A stretch of 64,000 bases of DNA from CBDFGS01 sp965247255 (GTDB lineage: Bacteria > Chloroflexota > Dehalococcoidia > Lucifugimonadales > CAUZJF01): positions 124,001-188,000 of the forward strand of contig CBDFGS010000009.1 in assembly GCA_965247255.1 (NCBI GenBank), in the 5' to 3' direction. Positions within the stretch are counted from its first letter, which is position 1. Each line of letters begins with the position of its first letter. Below are positions 33,757 through 42,201 of this stretch, in pieces. A program made the translations under genes and the position numbers. A model generated the notes under the pieces. That model had not been told where the DNA came from and ran no database searches. It was given only the letters and a program-made list of their open reading frames with translations.

Positions 33757-35637
33757 ATGTGCGCCACGAAAGCTAGCGAGCGGAAGTTCACTGAGCGCCT
33801 GAGGGCGACGCCTACGAGGCCTGGCGTCTACCTCATGCGCGATGAGCAGCGGCAGGTCCTCTACGTCGGCAAAGCGTCCAGCCTCCGTAGCAGGCTCCGG
33901 TCCTACTTCTCCGCAGGTGCGAACCTCGAGCCGAAGATCAGGAACATGGTCGGCCGCATCTCCGACTTCGAGTACATTCTCACTGAGTCTGACCAGGAGG
34001 CGGTCATCCTCGAGTGCAACCTGATCAAGCGACACAAGCCTCCATACAATGCCAGACTGAAAGACGACAAGAGCTATCCGTTCATCAAGATCGACCTGTC
34101 CGAAGACTTCCCCCAGGTCTATATCACCCGCAACGTCGCCAAGGACGGCTCGCGCTACTTCGGTCCGTTCGCCAGCGCGTACAGCGTGCGCCGCACCCTG
34201 GCGCTGCTCAAGAAGCTGTTCCCATACCGCTCCTGCACCAAGACCATCACCGGCGACGACCCCCGACCCTGTCTGGACTTCTACATCAATCGCTGCGTGG
34301 GCCCCTGCATCGGCGCCGTCGACAAGGCCCGATACAAGGAAGTCATCGACGAGGTCGTCCTGTTCCTCGAAGGGAAGACCGACAAGGTAACCAGAGCGCT
34401 GGGGAATCGCATGACCGAGGCCGCGGAGGGGCTGGAATTCGAGCGCGCCGCCGCGTTGAGGGACCAGCTTCAGGCGATCGAGCGCGTGCATGAGGGACAG
34501 AAGGTGCTCCACCTAACGTCCGAGAACCTGGACGTCATCGCCCTCGCCCCTAGCAGAGGGGAGGCCTGGGTGGAGGTGTTCTTCGTCCGCCAGGGCAAGC
34601 TCATCGGGCGGGACCATTTCATCATGGCGGGGACCGAACACGACGGGCCGAGCGAGATCATGAGCGCCTTCGTGAAGCAGTTCTACGACGCAAACCCCTA
34701 CGTCCCTCCGCGAGTCCTCGTCCAGCACCCCGTCGACGACCTGGAGGCGATCGAAGAGTGGCTCGCGGCGAAGCGGCAGGCGCGCGTCAGAGTCCACGTC
34801 CCGCAGAGGGGTGAGAAGCGTCGGCTGGTGCAGATGGTGGCAGAAAACGCCGCTCAGGGTGTCGAGCAGCTAAAGGCGAAACAGGCAGAGGTCGGGGACA
34901 TGCAAGCGGCCATGGAGGAGCTTCAGGAAGCGCTGAGCCTACCGGCGCTGCCACGCCGCATCGAGTGCTACGACATATCGAATACTCAAGGCACGAGTCC
35001 GGTTGGGAGCATGGTCGTATTCGAGGAGGGCAAACCCAGGAACTCGGACTATCGCCGGTTCAAGGTCCGGTCGGTGACCGGCATCGACGACTACTCGATG
35101 ATGCGGGAGGTGCTGACACGGCGGTTCCGGCGCCTGGCGAGGGCAGGCAACGGAGACTCGAACGGCGAGACACCTGAGGAGAGCGCCTCCGCCAAGGAGC
35201 GCGTCTGGCAGGCTGTGCCGGACCTCGTCCTGATCGACGGAGGCAGAGGGCACCTCGGCGCGGCGTTACAGGTGTTCCTGGAGCTTGGGACGGAGCATAT
35301 TCCCCTGGCCAGCCTGGCGAAGGAGAACGAGGAGCTTTTCGTCCCACAGGTGCCGGAGCCGATCGTCCTACCGCGCAACTCTCAGGGTCTGTTCCTGGTC
35401 CAGCGCGCGCGGGACGAGGCGCACCGCTTCGCCATCACCTATCACCGGCAACGGCGCTCCAAGCGGAGCGTCGCGTCAGCCATGGACGAGGTCCCCGGGA
35501 TCGGCCCCAAGCGCCGCAGGATGCTGCTCAGGCGCTTCGGCTCGCTCAAGGGCGTGAAGGAAGCCCCGCTCGACGACATCGCGGCAGTCCCCGGCATGAC
35601 GATGAACCTCGCCCGCGCGCTCAAGGACTACCTGTAG
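33757..35637 (+). CDS. uvrC: Excinuclease ABC subunit C
   Basis: 626 residues, full length. Incises damaged DNA on both sides in nucleotide excision repair with UvrA/UvrB, which are not in this window. Domains in order: GIY-YIG nuclease (about 20-100, GVYLMRDEQRQVLYVGKA), Cys-rich middle (DFYINRCVGPCIGAV), UVR motif (about 200-240), RNase-H-like endonuclease domain (RIECYDISNTQG, DLVLIDGGRGH) and two helix-hairpin-helix motifs (VPGIGPKRRRMLLRRFGSL). Start ATG 33757 fits. Confidence 0.98.
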   Translation: MCATKASERKFTERLRATPTRPGVYLMRDEQRQVLYVGKASSLRSRLRSYFSAGANLEPKIRNMVGRISDFEYILTESDQEAVILECNLIKRHKPPYNARLKDDKSYPFIKIDLSEDFPQVYITRNVAKDGSRYFGPFASAYSVRRTLALLKKLFPYRSCTKTITGDDPRPCLDFYINRCVGPCIGAVDKARYKEVIDEVVLFLEGKTDKVTRALGNRMTEAAEGLEFERAAALRDQLQAIERVHEGQKVLHLTSENLDVIALAPSRGEAWVEVFFVRQGKLIGRDHFIMAGTEHDGPSEIMSAFVKQFYDANPYVPPRVLVQHPVDDLEAIEEWLAAKRQARVRVHVPQRGEKRRLVQMVAENAAQGVEQLKAKQAEVGDMQAAMEELQEALSLPALPRRIECYDISNTQGTSPVGSMVVFEEGKPRNSDYRRFKVRSVTGIDDYSMMREVLTRRFRRLARAGNGDSNGETPEESASAKERVWQAVPDLVLIDGGRGHLGAALQVFLELGTEHIPLASLAKENEELFVPQVPEPIVLPRNSQGLFLVQRARDEAHRFAITYHRQRRSKRSVASAMDEVPGIGPKRRRMLLRRFGSLKGVKEAPLDDIAAVPGMTMNLARALKDYL

Positions 35638-35670
35638 CGGCGGTCACGCGTGGTCGTGGGCCTTGGACCC

Positions 35671-35940
35671 GTCCTCCCTCCGCCTGCGGGAGGGGGCCAG
35701 CCTAGCGGCCCAGGGCGGGTCACCCTCACCCCGGCCCTCTCCCGTGAAGGGAGAGGGTGAAGAGGGGTACAAACCGTGTACATCGGTTACAGGTAGGCCA
35801 GGCACATGGGGAACGAATTGGGAGAAGGTCGGCGGAACTCATCAGGAGTGCGCGTCACCCTGGAACGAGCCCGGAAAGAGAGCATATCCTGTCCTCCCTC
35901 CCCTGGCGGGAGGGAGTTAGAGGGAGGGGGACCTCGGCCA
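35671..35940. repeat. Long direct repeat, left copy (flanks DUF559 gene)
   Basis: About 270 bp repeated with moderate divergence at 36350-36640. It comprises a GC-rich hairpin (CCTCCCTCCGCCTGCGGGAGG), the palindrome CCCTCTCCCGTGAAGGGAGA, the near-palindrome AACCGTGTACATCGGTT, a spacer with CAGGCACATGGGGAACGA, the word GAGCCCGGAAAGAGA, and a closing hairpin CTCCCTCCCCTGGCGGGAGG. It occupies most of the uvrC-DUF559 gap. Confidence 0.7.
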
Positions 35941-35968
35941 TGGCTGACACATCGGCAGGGAGATCGAC

Positions 35969-36319
35969 TTGAAAAAGGGCCCCCAGACCTCCCCGGCTCG
36001 TGCCCTCCGACAACGTCTCACTCCAGCGGAGCGGACGCTGTGGGCGCATCTTCGCCGGCGGCGCCTGGCTGGAGCCAAGTTCCGGCGCCAGCAGCCCATC
36101 GGACGCTACATCGTGGATTTCGTGAGCTTCGAACAGCGGCTAGTAATCGAGATCGACGGGGGACATCACAACGAACCGACGGTGCAGGCTAGGGACCAGG
36201 AAAGGACGTTGTGGCTAGAGGCCGCCGGTTATCGAGTGTTTCGTTTCTGGAACAACGAGGTGGAGGATAATTTGGAAGGCGTAGTCCACAAGATCGCTCA
36301 GGCGCTGAACGAGGACTGA
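35969..36319 (+). CDS. DUF559 (Vsr/restriction-endonuclease-like fold) nuclease
   Basis: 116 residues of the DUF559 family. Motifs: ALRQRLTPAERTLWAHLRRRRLAGAKFRRQQPIGRYIVDFV, then LVIEIDGGHH with the conserved Asp and Glu typical of the very-short-patch-repair/PD-(D/E)xK fold, and GYRVFRFWNNEV. Expected to bind and cut DNA, but substrates for this family are not established. Start TTG 35969 with GGGAG upstream. The gene lies exactly between two long direct repeats (35671-35940 and 36350-36640), which looks like a mobile unit. Confidence 0.9.
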   Translation: MKKGPQTSPARALRQRLTPAERTLWAHLRRRRLAGAKFRRQQPIGRYIVDFVSFEQRLVIEIDGGHHNEPTVQARDQERTLWLEAAGYRVFRFWNNEVEDNLEGVVHKIAQALNED

Positions 36320-36349
36320 CACAGTCACCCGTAGTATGTAGGGGAGGGT

Positions 36350-36640
36350 CCTGTCCTCCCCCCCTGCGGGAGGGAGTTAGAGGGAGGGGGCCAGCCTTGC
36401 GGGCCAGGCGGCATGACCCTCACCCCGGCCCTCTCCCGTGAAGGGAGAGGGTGAAGAGGGGTACAACCGCGTACATTGGTTACAGATAGACCGGGCACAT
36501 CGGTAACGAGTTGGAAGAAGATCAGAGGAACCCATCAGGAGTATGCGTTACCTTGAAACGGACGAGCCCGGAAAGAGACAAGTCCCGTCTTCCCTCCCCC
36601 TGCGGGAGGGAGTATAGCGAGGGGCAACCCGCGGCCGGGG
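36350..36640. repeat. Long direct repeat, right copy
   Basis: Same order of elements as 35671-35940: TGCGGGAGGGAGTTAGAGGG, CCCTCTCCCGTGAAGGGAGA, AACCGCGTACATTGGTT, CGGGCACATCGGTAACGAG, GAGCCCGGAAAGAGA and a final CCCTCCCCCTGCGGGAGGGA. Two further partial hairpin copies follow at about 36648-36690 and 36692-36738; the rest, up to 36843, contains nothing coding. Confidence 0.7.
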
Positions 36641-36843
36641 CCCTATCACCCTCACCCCAGCCCTCTCCCGTCGTAGGGAGAGGGGGAAGATCCCGTCCTC
36701 CCTCCCCCGAGGGGAGGGAGTTTAGAGGGAGGGGGGCCGGCCTCGTGACCGAGGCGACGCCACCCTCACCCCAATCCTCTCCCGTCGCCTAGGAAGGGGA
36801 TCCGTCGGGCCAGCTCATCCAGGCTGCGGGACCCGCGCTATCC

Positions 36844-37701
36844 TCACCCTCCGTCCGCCTCGTCCCGCTGGTTGGCCAGGTTGGTGAATGGCTTCAGCAG
36901 GTTGGTGAACTCCATCGGGAAGATGAACTTAGTCGACTCGCCCTGACCAAGCTGTTTTAGCGTGTCGAAGTACTGCAGGCTCAGCGTGTTGGCGTCGATG
37001 TTCTGTGCGATCGCATAGATCTTGTCCAGCGCGGTGGCGAAACCGTCGGCGCGCAGGACGGCCGCCTGCTGGTCCCCTTCGGCCGTGAGGATCTCGGCCT
37101 GCCGGCTTCCCTCGGCCTTTAGGATGGCCGCCTGCTTCTCGCCTGTCGCCACCATCACCGCCGCCTCCCGCGTACCCTCGGCCTCCGTGACCACCGCACG
37201 TCGCACGCGCTCAGCCGACATCTGGCGGTTCATCGCCTCCTGGATGTCTCGGGGCGGCTCGACCTCGCGAATCTCCACGTTCTCCACCTTGATGCCCCAC
37301 CGCTCCGTCTCGGAGTCGAGCTTCGCCCGCAGCGCGTTGTTGATCCTCTCTCGCTCCGACAGCACCTCGTCGAGGGTCATCTCGCCGACCACCGCGCGCA
37401 AAGTCGTCGTAGCGAGACCTACTACAGCGGCGTGGTAGTTTTCCACAATTAAGACCGCACGGTCGGATACATCCATCATTACGCGAAGGTAGACCAGGAA
37501 GTCAATATCGATCGACGCGTTGTCCTTCGTGATGTTGGTCGACCTGGGGATATCCATGACCTCGGTCCGGAGGTCGATTTTCCTCCCGCTGTGCATGATC
37601 GGGATCAGCCACATCGGCCCCGGCCCCTTCATGCCTTCGAAATTACCCCATTTGAACCTGGCTACTCGCTCATAGTCTTTCAGGAAGTTCAAGATGGACA
37701 T
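36844..37701 (-). CDS. SPFH/band 7 domain protein (NfeD partner)
   Basis: 285 residues. SPFH core (about 25-170) with MWLIPIMHSGRKIDLRTEVM, VEVRE-type strand VENVEIREVEPPRDIQEAM, then the Ala/Glu-rich coiled coil (AERVRRAVVTEAEGTREAA) and a C-terminal tail. Slipin-type proteins form oligomers at membranes with NfeD proteins. No membrane helix precedes the SPFH domain here, so attachment may come from the NfeD partner. Start ATG 37701 with AGGAGG upstream. It follows the NfeD gene by 62 bp and is surely in its operon. Confidence 0.92.
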   Translation of the reverse strand: MSILNFLKDYERVARFKWGNFEGMKGPGPMWLIPIMHSGRKIDLRTEVMDIPRSTNITKDNASIDIDFLVYLRVMMDVSDRAVLIVENYHAAVVGLATTTLRAVVGEMTLDEVLSERERINNALRAKLDSETERWGIKVENVEIREVEPPRDIQEAMNRQMSAERVRRAVVTEAEGTREAAVMVATGEKQAAILKAEGSRQAEILTAEGDQQAAVLRADGFATALDKIYAIAQNIDANTLSLQYFDTLKQLGQGESTKFIFPMEFTNLLKPFTNLANQRDEADGG

Positions 37702-37763
37702 ATGTTCCTCCTAAGTGTGTTGGGAACAGAATCGCTTAGAGCCCTACTCGGGCTCGATTGCCG

Positions 37764-39164
37764 CTAGACTGCGTCCTCCTCTGATGCGCTGTCGTCGTCC
37801 TCGAGTTCCTCGGAAATGGGCGCCTTGAACACCTTCAATACCACGCCGTCGGTCTCTACTACCATGACCTTCTCGCCCTCAGGAATCGCCTCGCCGGAGT
37901 CGGATACCGCGCTCCAGTACTCACCGGCCAGATGCACTGTGCCGCGGGGCGCGATCTCGCTAGTGGCGAGCCCGGCCCGGCCGACCAGCGTCGTGACGCT
38001 CGTAGCTCCGAAGGTACCAGGCCTCCGGGCGGCCATAAGGTTCCGAACGAAGAACAGGAAGAAGCCGAACGTACCCGCTGCCACCGCTCCCACCACCCAC
38101 GGGTTCACGCTGAAGCTGGGAGCCTCGATGGGCTCCGGGCTGAAGCCGGGAAGGCTGAAGTCTCCGAATAGCAGCAGTCCGCCCACTGCGAAGAATATAA
38201 CCCCGAGTATCCCGAAAACGGTCGTTCCCGGTATCACAGCCAGCTCGAAGTAGAAGAGCCCCATGGCCGCGATGATGAGGGCGATGCCTCCCCAGTTCAC
38301 CGGTAGCTGTCCCGCGGCCACGAATGCCAGGACCAACAGAACGATGCCGGTAACTCCAGGCAGGATCAGGCCGACACCAAGGACGAACTCCAGAAATATC
38401 CCGATGAAGCCCAGCGCCAGCAACAGGAACGCCACGGTGGGGTTTGCCAGGAAGCTCAGGAAGTTCTCGACGATGGTCCTTTCGATCTTTACGATGTCCA
38501 GGTCCGCCGTGTCGAGGACCAGCGCCCCTCCTTGCATCTCAATCGTCATACCGTGCACCTTTGCCATAAGGTCGTTGATGTCATTGGCGATGAGATCGAT
38601 GATCTCGGCTTCCAGTGCCTCGGAGGCTGAGTATGACTTCGCCTCGGTGACGGTCGCCTCCAGCGCCTCGATGTTCCGTCCTCTCTTCTCCGCGATACTT
38701 CTCAGCAGCGCGGACGCGTCCTGCTTCGCTTTGGACGCTAACGTGTCGGGCAGGTCGCCGCCCGGCCCGACGGGCGACGCCGCGCCTATGTTGCTTATCG
38801 GCGTCATCGCAGCGATGTGTGCGGCCGCGGCGATGAAGGTGCCCGCGGAGGCGGCCCTGGCGCCCGGCGGGGACACGTAGACTGCGATGGGTACCCGTGA
38901 CTCCAGCATCGACTCCACCATGTCCCTCGTCGAATCGAACAGCCCGCCGGGGGTGTCCAGGGTCACTATAAGGAGACGCGCGCCGTCGTCGGTCGCGGTG
39001 TCGATGGCCCTCGACAGGAAGCGTGCCGTGTTGGGGTCGATGACCCCATCGATGTCCACCCTCGCCGCGTGCGGCCCAGCGGCGTGCACCGTCGACCCCG
39101 TCTGCGACACTAGAGCGCCGCCGAAGCCCACGATGACCAGGATGAGGGCCAATCGGTGTCTCAT
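37764..39164 (-). CDS. NfeD-family membrane protein with ClpP-like protease domain
   Basis: 466 residues. Signal peptide (LALILVIVGFGGALVSQTGS), ClpP-like serine protease domain (about 40-200) with nucleophile Ser in ARAASAGTF and the oxyanion-type TPGGLF turn, four to five membrane helices (about 230-370), and a C-terminal OB-fold NfeD domain (VGRAGLATSEIAPRGTVHLAGE, ending KVMVVETDGVVLKVF). Members cleave or shape the partner SPFH protein at the membrane. Start ATG 39164 was chosen for its GGGAGG site; the promoter at 39247-39276 precedes it. Operon with the SPFH gene. Confidence 0.93.
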   Translation of the reverse strand: MRHRLALILVIVGFGGALVSQTGSTVHAAGPHAARVDIDGVIDPNTARFLSRAIDTATDDGARLLIVTLDTPGGLFDSTRDMVESMLESRVPIAVYVSPPGARAASAGTFIAAAAHIAAMTPISNIGAASPVGPGGDLPDTLASKAKQDASALLRSIAEKRGRNIEALEATVTEAKSYSASEALEAEIIDLIANDINDLMAKVHGMTIEMQGGALVLDTADLDIVKIERTIVENFLSFLANPTVAFLLLALGFIGIFLEFVLGVGLILPGVTGIVLLVLAFVAAGQLPVNWGGIALIIAAMGLFYFELAVIPGTTVFGILGVIFFAVGGLLLFGDFSLPGFSPEPIEAPSFSVNPWVVGAVAAGTFGFFLFFVRNLMAARRPGTFGATSVTTLVGRAGLATSEIAPRGTVHLAGEYWSAVSDSGEAIPEGEKVMVVETDGVVLKVFKAPISEELEDDDSASEEDAV

Positions 39165-39184
39165 AGCGGAAACCTCCCGACAGT

Positions 39185-39466
39185 CTACCACTTTCGGAAG
39201 TCGCCGACGGGGAATGTTGGGCTCGACCCTTCGGGACTTACTCGTGAGTATATTACACGTAAGGCACCCCTGTCAACAGCGCCCCCTCTTTCATCACCCG
39301 GCGGGGGCTGCGGAGCCGGCTCCTGGGCATGTGCTAGCCTGGCCCCGAAGGCCAGCAGCGCCGCTATCGAAACCAGAAGAGTCCATCGCTGCTTACGCAG
39401 CCGGGTCAGATTTAGCTTCTGCGCATGGATCGCCAGGGGGTTGGCATAGCACTCATCGCTCCGCAT
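39185..39466 (-). CDS. Possible small secreted protein
   Basis: 93 codons from an ATG. A basic segment (RLRKQRW), hydrophobic core (TLLVSIAALLAFGARLAHA) and AQEPAPQPPP resemble a signal peptide and cleavage site, but the remaining 45 residues match nothing known. Against it: a good promoter for the NfeD gene lies inside (39247-39276). It overlaps the end of the truncated surface protein fragment by 14 bp. Confidence 0.28.
   Translation of the reverse strand: MRSDECYANPLAIHAQKLNLTRLRKQRWTLLVSIAALLAFGARLAHAQEPAPQPPPGDERGGAVDRGALRVIYSRVSPEGSSPTFPVGDFRKW
39247..39276 (-). promoter_or_regulatory. Promoter of the NfeD-SPFH operon
   Basis: Minus strand: perfect -35 TTGACA (complement of 39271-39276), 18-bp spacer, -10 TATACT (complement of 39247-39252). 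The NfeD start codon is about 80 bases downstream. Confidence 0.6.
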
Positions 39467-39714
39467 TGTAGCGGTTAGAAGAGCGCAACTTCCTTACGAA
39501 CAGGAAGGCCAGACCAGCAACCACCAGAACGCTGAGAGCAGCAGCCCCGCCGACTGCGACTGTGACGCTCGTGTTCGAGCCTGCATCCGTGACAGTCGGT
39601 GAACCGGCGGTGCCGCCCAGGCTCTGAGGGAGCTTGAGAACACCCGGAGTTATTCGACCTGATGGTGTCACATCGACCTGTGCTACCAGTCCAACCGCGT
39701 CGACGGGGATGTTC
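39453..39714 (-). pseudogene. C-terminal fragment of a secreted protein, cut by IS21
   Basis: In-frame reading IPVDAVGLVAQVDVTPSGRI runs directly out of the left end of the IS21-type element, with no start of its own. It continues through a Thr/Ser/Val-rich part to a hydrophobic anchor (VGGAAALSVLVVAGLAFLFV) and a basic tail (RKLRSSNRYN). Most likely the lost end of the protease/FN3 protein on the other side of the element, because both are on the minus strand. Confidence 0.6.
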
Positions 39715-39816
39715 TGTCAAGGGCGGTGTGAAAACGTACCAGCGGGGCGGAGCAAAACTGTACCACTGAACGCCGTAGAATGGGCATCAAGGTTCGTGGG
39801 GCGTTGGAGATCAGGC

Positions 39817-40584
39817 TCAGTCAGATAGCTGGCGGCCAGAAGTCTTCTTGCTGTGCTTGAGTCGGTAGCTGTCCCCGTTCATCTCCAGGATGTCGACATG
39901 GTGGGTGAGGCGGTCGAGGAGAGCTCCGGTCAGCCGTTCAGAGCCGAACACCTCGGTCCACTCGACGAAGGGCAGGTTGGAGGTCACCAGGACCGATCCA
40001 CGCTCGTAACGCTGGCTGAACACCTCGAAGAGGAGCTCGGCGCCAGTCTTGGACAAGGGCACGAAGCCCAGTTCGTCGATGATGAGCAGCTTGAGTCGTG
40101 CGAGCCTTCTCTGCAGGTTGAGCAGACGCCGTTCGTCCCTGGCCTCGATCAGCTCGTGAACCAGAGCAGCGGCGGTGGTGAAGCCCACGGACAGTCCCCT
40201 CTGACACGCAGCCAGACCGAGACCGAGGGCGATATGGGTCTTGCCGGTGCCACTGTTGCCGAGAGCGATGACGTTGTGGGGGCGCTCGATGTACTCGCAT
40301 CGTGCCAGCTCCAGAACCAGAGCCTTGTTCAGGGACGGCATAGACAGGAAGTCGAAGGTGTCGAGGCTCTTGGTCGTCGGGAAGCGGGCTGCTTTGATCC
40401 GACGTTCCACCATGCGATGGTGACGGTCGATCAGCTCCAAGTCCGATAGTCGCAGCAGGTAGTCCGGATGGTCAGCTCCCTCACTGGCACACTGGGATGC
40501 CAGCTTGTCGTACTCCCTCAGGAACGTGGGGAGCTTGAGTTGCTTGAGGTTGTGTTCGAGCAACATCGTGGACTTGTTGGTCAT
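39817..40584 (-). CDS. istB: IstB helper ATPase
   Basis: 255 residues, DnaC/IstB-like AAA+ ATPase. N-terminal region LKQLKLPTFLREYDKLASQC, Walker A GNSGTGKTHIA and Walker B LLIIDELGFVPLSKTG, then the sensor strand VLVTSNLPF. Needed with IstA for cointegrate-type or simple insertion of the element. Its start overlaps the istA stop (ATGA), so translation is coupled. Confidence 0.95.
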   Translation of the reverse strand: MTNKSTMLLEHNLKQLKLPTFLREYDKLASQCASEGADHPDYLLRLSDLELIDRHHRMVERRIKAARFPTTKSLDTFDFLSMPSLNKALVLELARCEYIERPHNVIALGNSGTGKTHIALGLGLAACQRGLSVGFTTAAALVHELIEARDERRLLNLQRRLARLKLLIIDELGFVPLSKTGAELLFEVFSQRYERGSVLVTSNLPFVEWTEVFGSERLTGALLDRLTHHVDILEMNGDSYRLKHSKKTSGRQLSD

Positions 40585-42089
40585 GACCGGCTCCCCGCCA
40601 GGAGAGCCATGTAGTCCCTGGTCGAGGTTGTTGCAACGTTGGTCCTGGGCAGATACGGGTACAACTCCATGTCGAGTCTAGGCGGTCGACCCTCGATCCT
40701 GCACAGCACCAGGTGCTTGACAGCATCGAAGCTCACAGCCCCGAGTCGAATGGCGTCTCGTACGGCGTCGTGGACTTCTTCCGGCTGGAAGTTCTCCATC
40801 AGTCTGAGCACCTGCACGAACTCCCTCTTTCCTCGCTTGCCCATCCGAGACTCCAGCAGCCGCCGCAACACTCCGAACTCCTCGGGCAACTCCCATCCAA
40901 CCAGCGGCGCCGCCTGATCCAATGCCCTCGTCTTCTTCTCAAGGAGCGGCAGGTAATGGAGAGGGTCGAAGACGAAGTCGTCTCGATCGTAGGACCGCCG
41001 ATGGCGGGCGATGACTTCAGCGCCACAGCTGATCACAACCTCGTGTACATATCCGCGGACCAGAACGTCCCGATGACCGTAGGCCACCGGGACCGAATAG
41101 TCATTGGTCCGGTATCTGACCAGGGACAGAGAACTGACCCTCGTCGCGTGCTTGTCGCTGGCGTCGTACGGTACGGCCGGCAGAGGCAGCAACTTCTCCA
41201 GGTCCCGCTCCAGCCGTTCTCCTATCGTCTCGTTGCGGCCGCGGAGTCGATCTTCGAACCGTCTGAGGCAGTGTTGCTCCAGATGAGCATTGAGGGCATC
41301 GAAGCTCTCGAACGATGGAATGGGCACCAGGAAGTTCCGGCGGACATAGCCGACCAGACCTTCTACTTTGCCCTTATCGTTCCCTTTGCCTGGACGGCCA
41401 AACCGGTCCTCGAACAGGTAGTGGGACTGAAGCTCGGAGAACACCCTGGTCCGCTGCCGGCGACCATCTCCCAGGATTCTGGCTACCGCGAGCGTGGTGT
41501 TGTCGTAGAGGATGCTCTGAGGCACTCCGCCCAGGAACGCGAAGGCGGAGACGTGTCCGTCGCAGAATGACTCCGTCGTCTCGGCGGGATACGCCTTCAC
41601 ATAGCACCCGTCGCTGTGAGGGAGGTCCAGGGCGAAGTAGTGGGCTTTGCGTTCCACTCCGCCGATGACCACCCACGCTTCGCCAAAGTCACACTGGGCA
41701 TGTCCCGGGGAATGGGACAGTGGTACGAACATCTCTCGGGTCCGACGACGGCGTTCCCGGACGTAGTCCTTGACGATTGTGTACTTGCCCGGAAACCCGT
41801 GCTCGTCCCTCAACCGCTCATAGATACGCTTGGCGGTGTGACGCTGCTTCTTCGGTGAGCTCAGATCCTGCTCCAGGATCTGGTCCATCACACCCTTGTA
41901 TGGGTCCAGCTTCGGTCGACGAGGCGGTCGGTCTCGTTGATACCCTGGAGGTACCGAGTACTTGAGCATCTTGCGCACCGTGTCCCGGTGCAGTCCGTAT
42001 ACCCGCGCAGCCTCTCGAGCGCTCATCCCTTCTACAAAGCAAGCCCTGCGAACTCGCAGGTACATCTCCACCTTGTACATCCAATCCAC
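40581..42089 (-). CDS. istA: IstA transposase
   Basis: 502 residues, full-length IS21 transposase. N-terminal helix-turn-helix (EGMSAREAARVYGLHRDTVR), a DDE core with Asp in CDFGEAWVVIGG, Asp in YDNTTLAV and Glu in GKVEGLVGYVRRNFL, and a C-terminal IstB-contacting part. Intact. Confidence 0.95.
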   Translation of the reverse strand: MDWMYKVEMYLRVRRACFVEGMSAREAARVYGLHRDTVRKMLKYSVPPGYQRDRPPRRPKLDPYKGVMDQILEQDLSSPKKQRHTAKRIYERLRDEHGFPGKYTIVKDYVRERRRRTREMFVPLSHSPGHAQCDFGEAWVVIGGVERKAHYFALDLPHSDGCYVKAYPAETTESFCDGHVSAFAFLGGVPQSILYDNTTLAVARILGDGRRQRTRVFSELQSHYLFEDRFGRPGKGNDKGKVEGLVGYVRRNFLVPIPSFESFDALNAHLEQHCLRRFEDRLRGRNETIGERLERDLEKLLPLPAVPYDASDKHATRVSSLSLVRYRTNDYSVPVAYGHRDVLVRGYVHEVVISCGAEVIARHRRSYDRDDFVFDPLHYLPLLEKKTRALDQAAPLVGWELPEEFGVLRRLLESRMGKRGKREFVQVLRLMENFQPEEVHDAVRDAIRLGAVSFDAVKHLVLCRIEGRPPRLDMELYPYLPRTNVATTSTRDYMALLAGSRS

Positions 42090-42201
42090 CTTCAGTCAGG
42101 TTCGGTCGTTCCTGATTGAAGGCGACAGGCGGTACAGTTTTCAAACGCCACACCTCAGCGCTCGACCGCCCAGGTGGTACATTATCTCTCCGCCCTTCAC
42201 A

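Larger units (their letters stand above)
39715..42201 (-). mobile_element. IS21-type insertion sequence
   Basis: 2487 bp. The ends are TGTCAAGGGCGGTGTGAAAA (left) and, inverted, TGTGAAGGGCGGAGAGATAA (right), both with GTACCA words further in, as in IS21 ends with multiple transposase sites. It carries istA and istB in overlapping order. No matching target duplication is visible: flanks are GATGTTC and AAGGTGG. Confidence 0.88.

Noticed and set aside
35671..36840. CRISPR array
   Set aside because: Repeats are long, few and unevenly spaced, without uniform spacers or cas genes.
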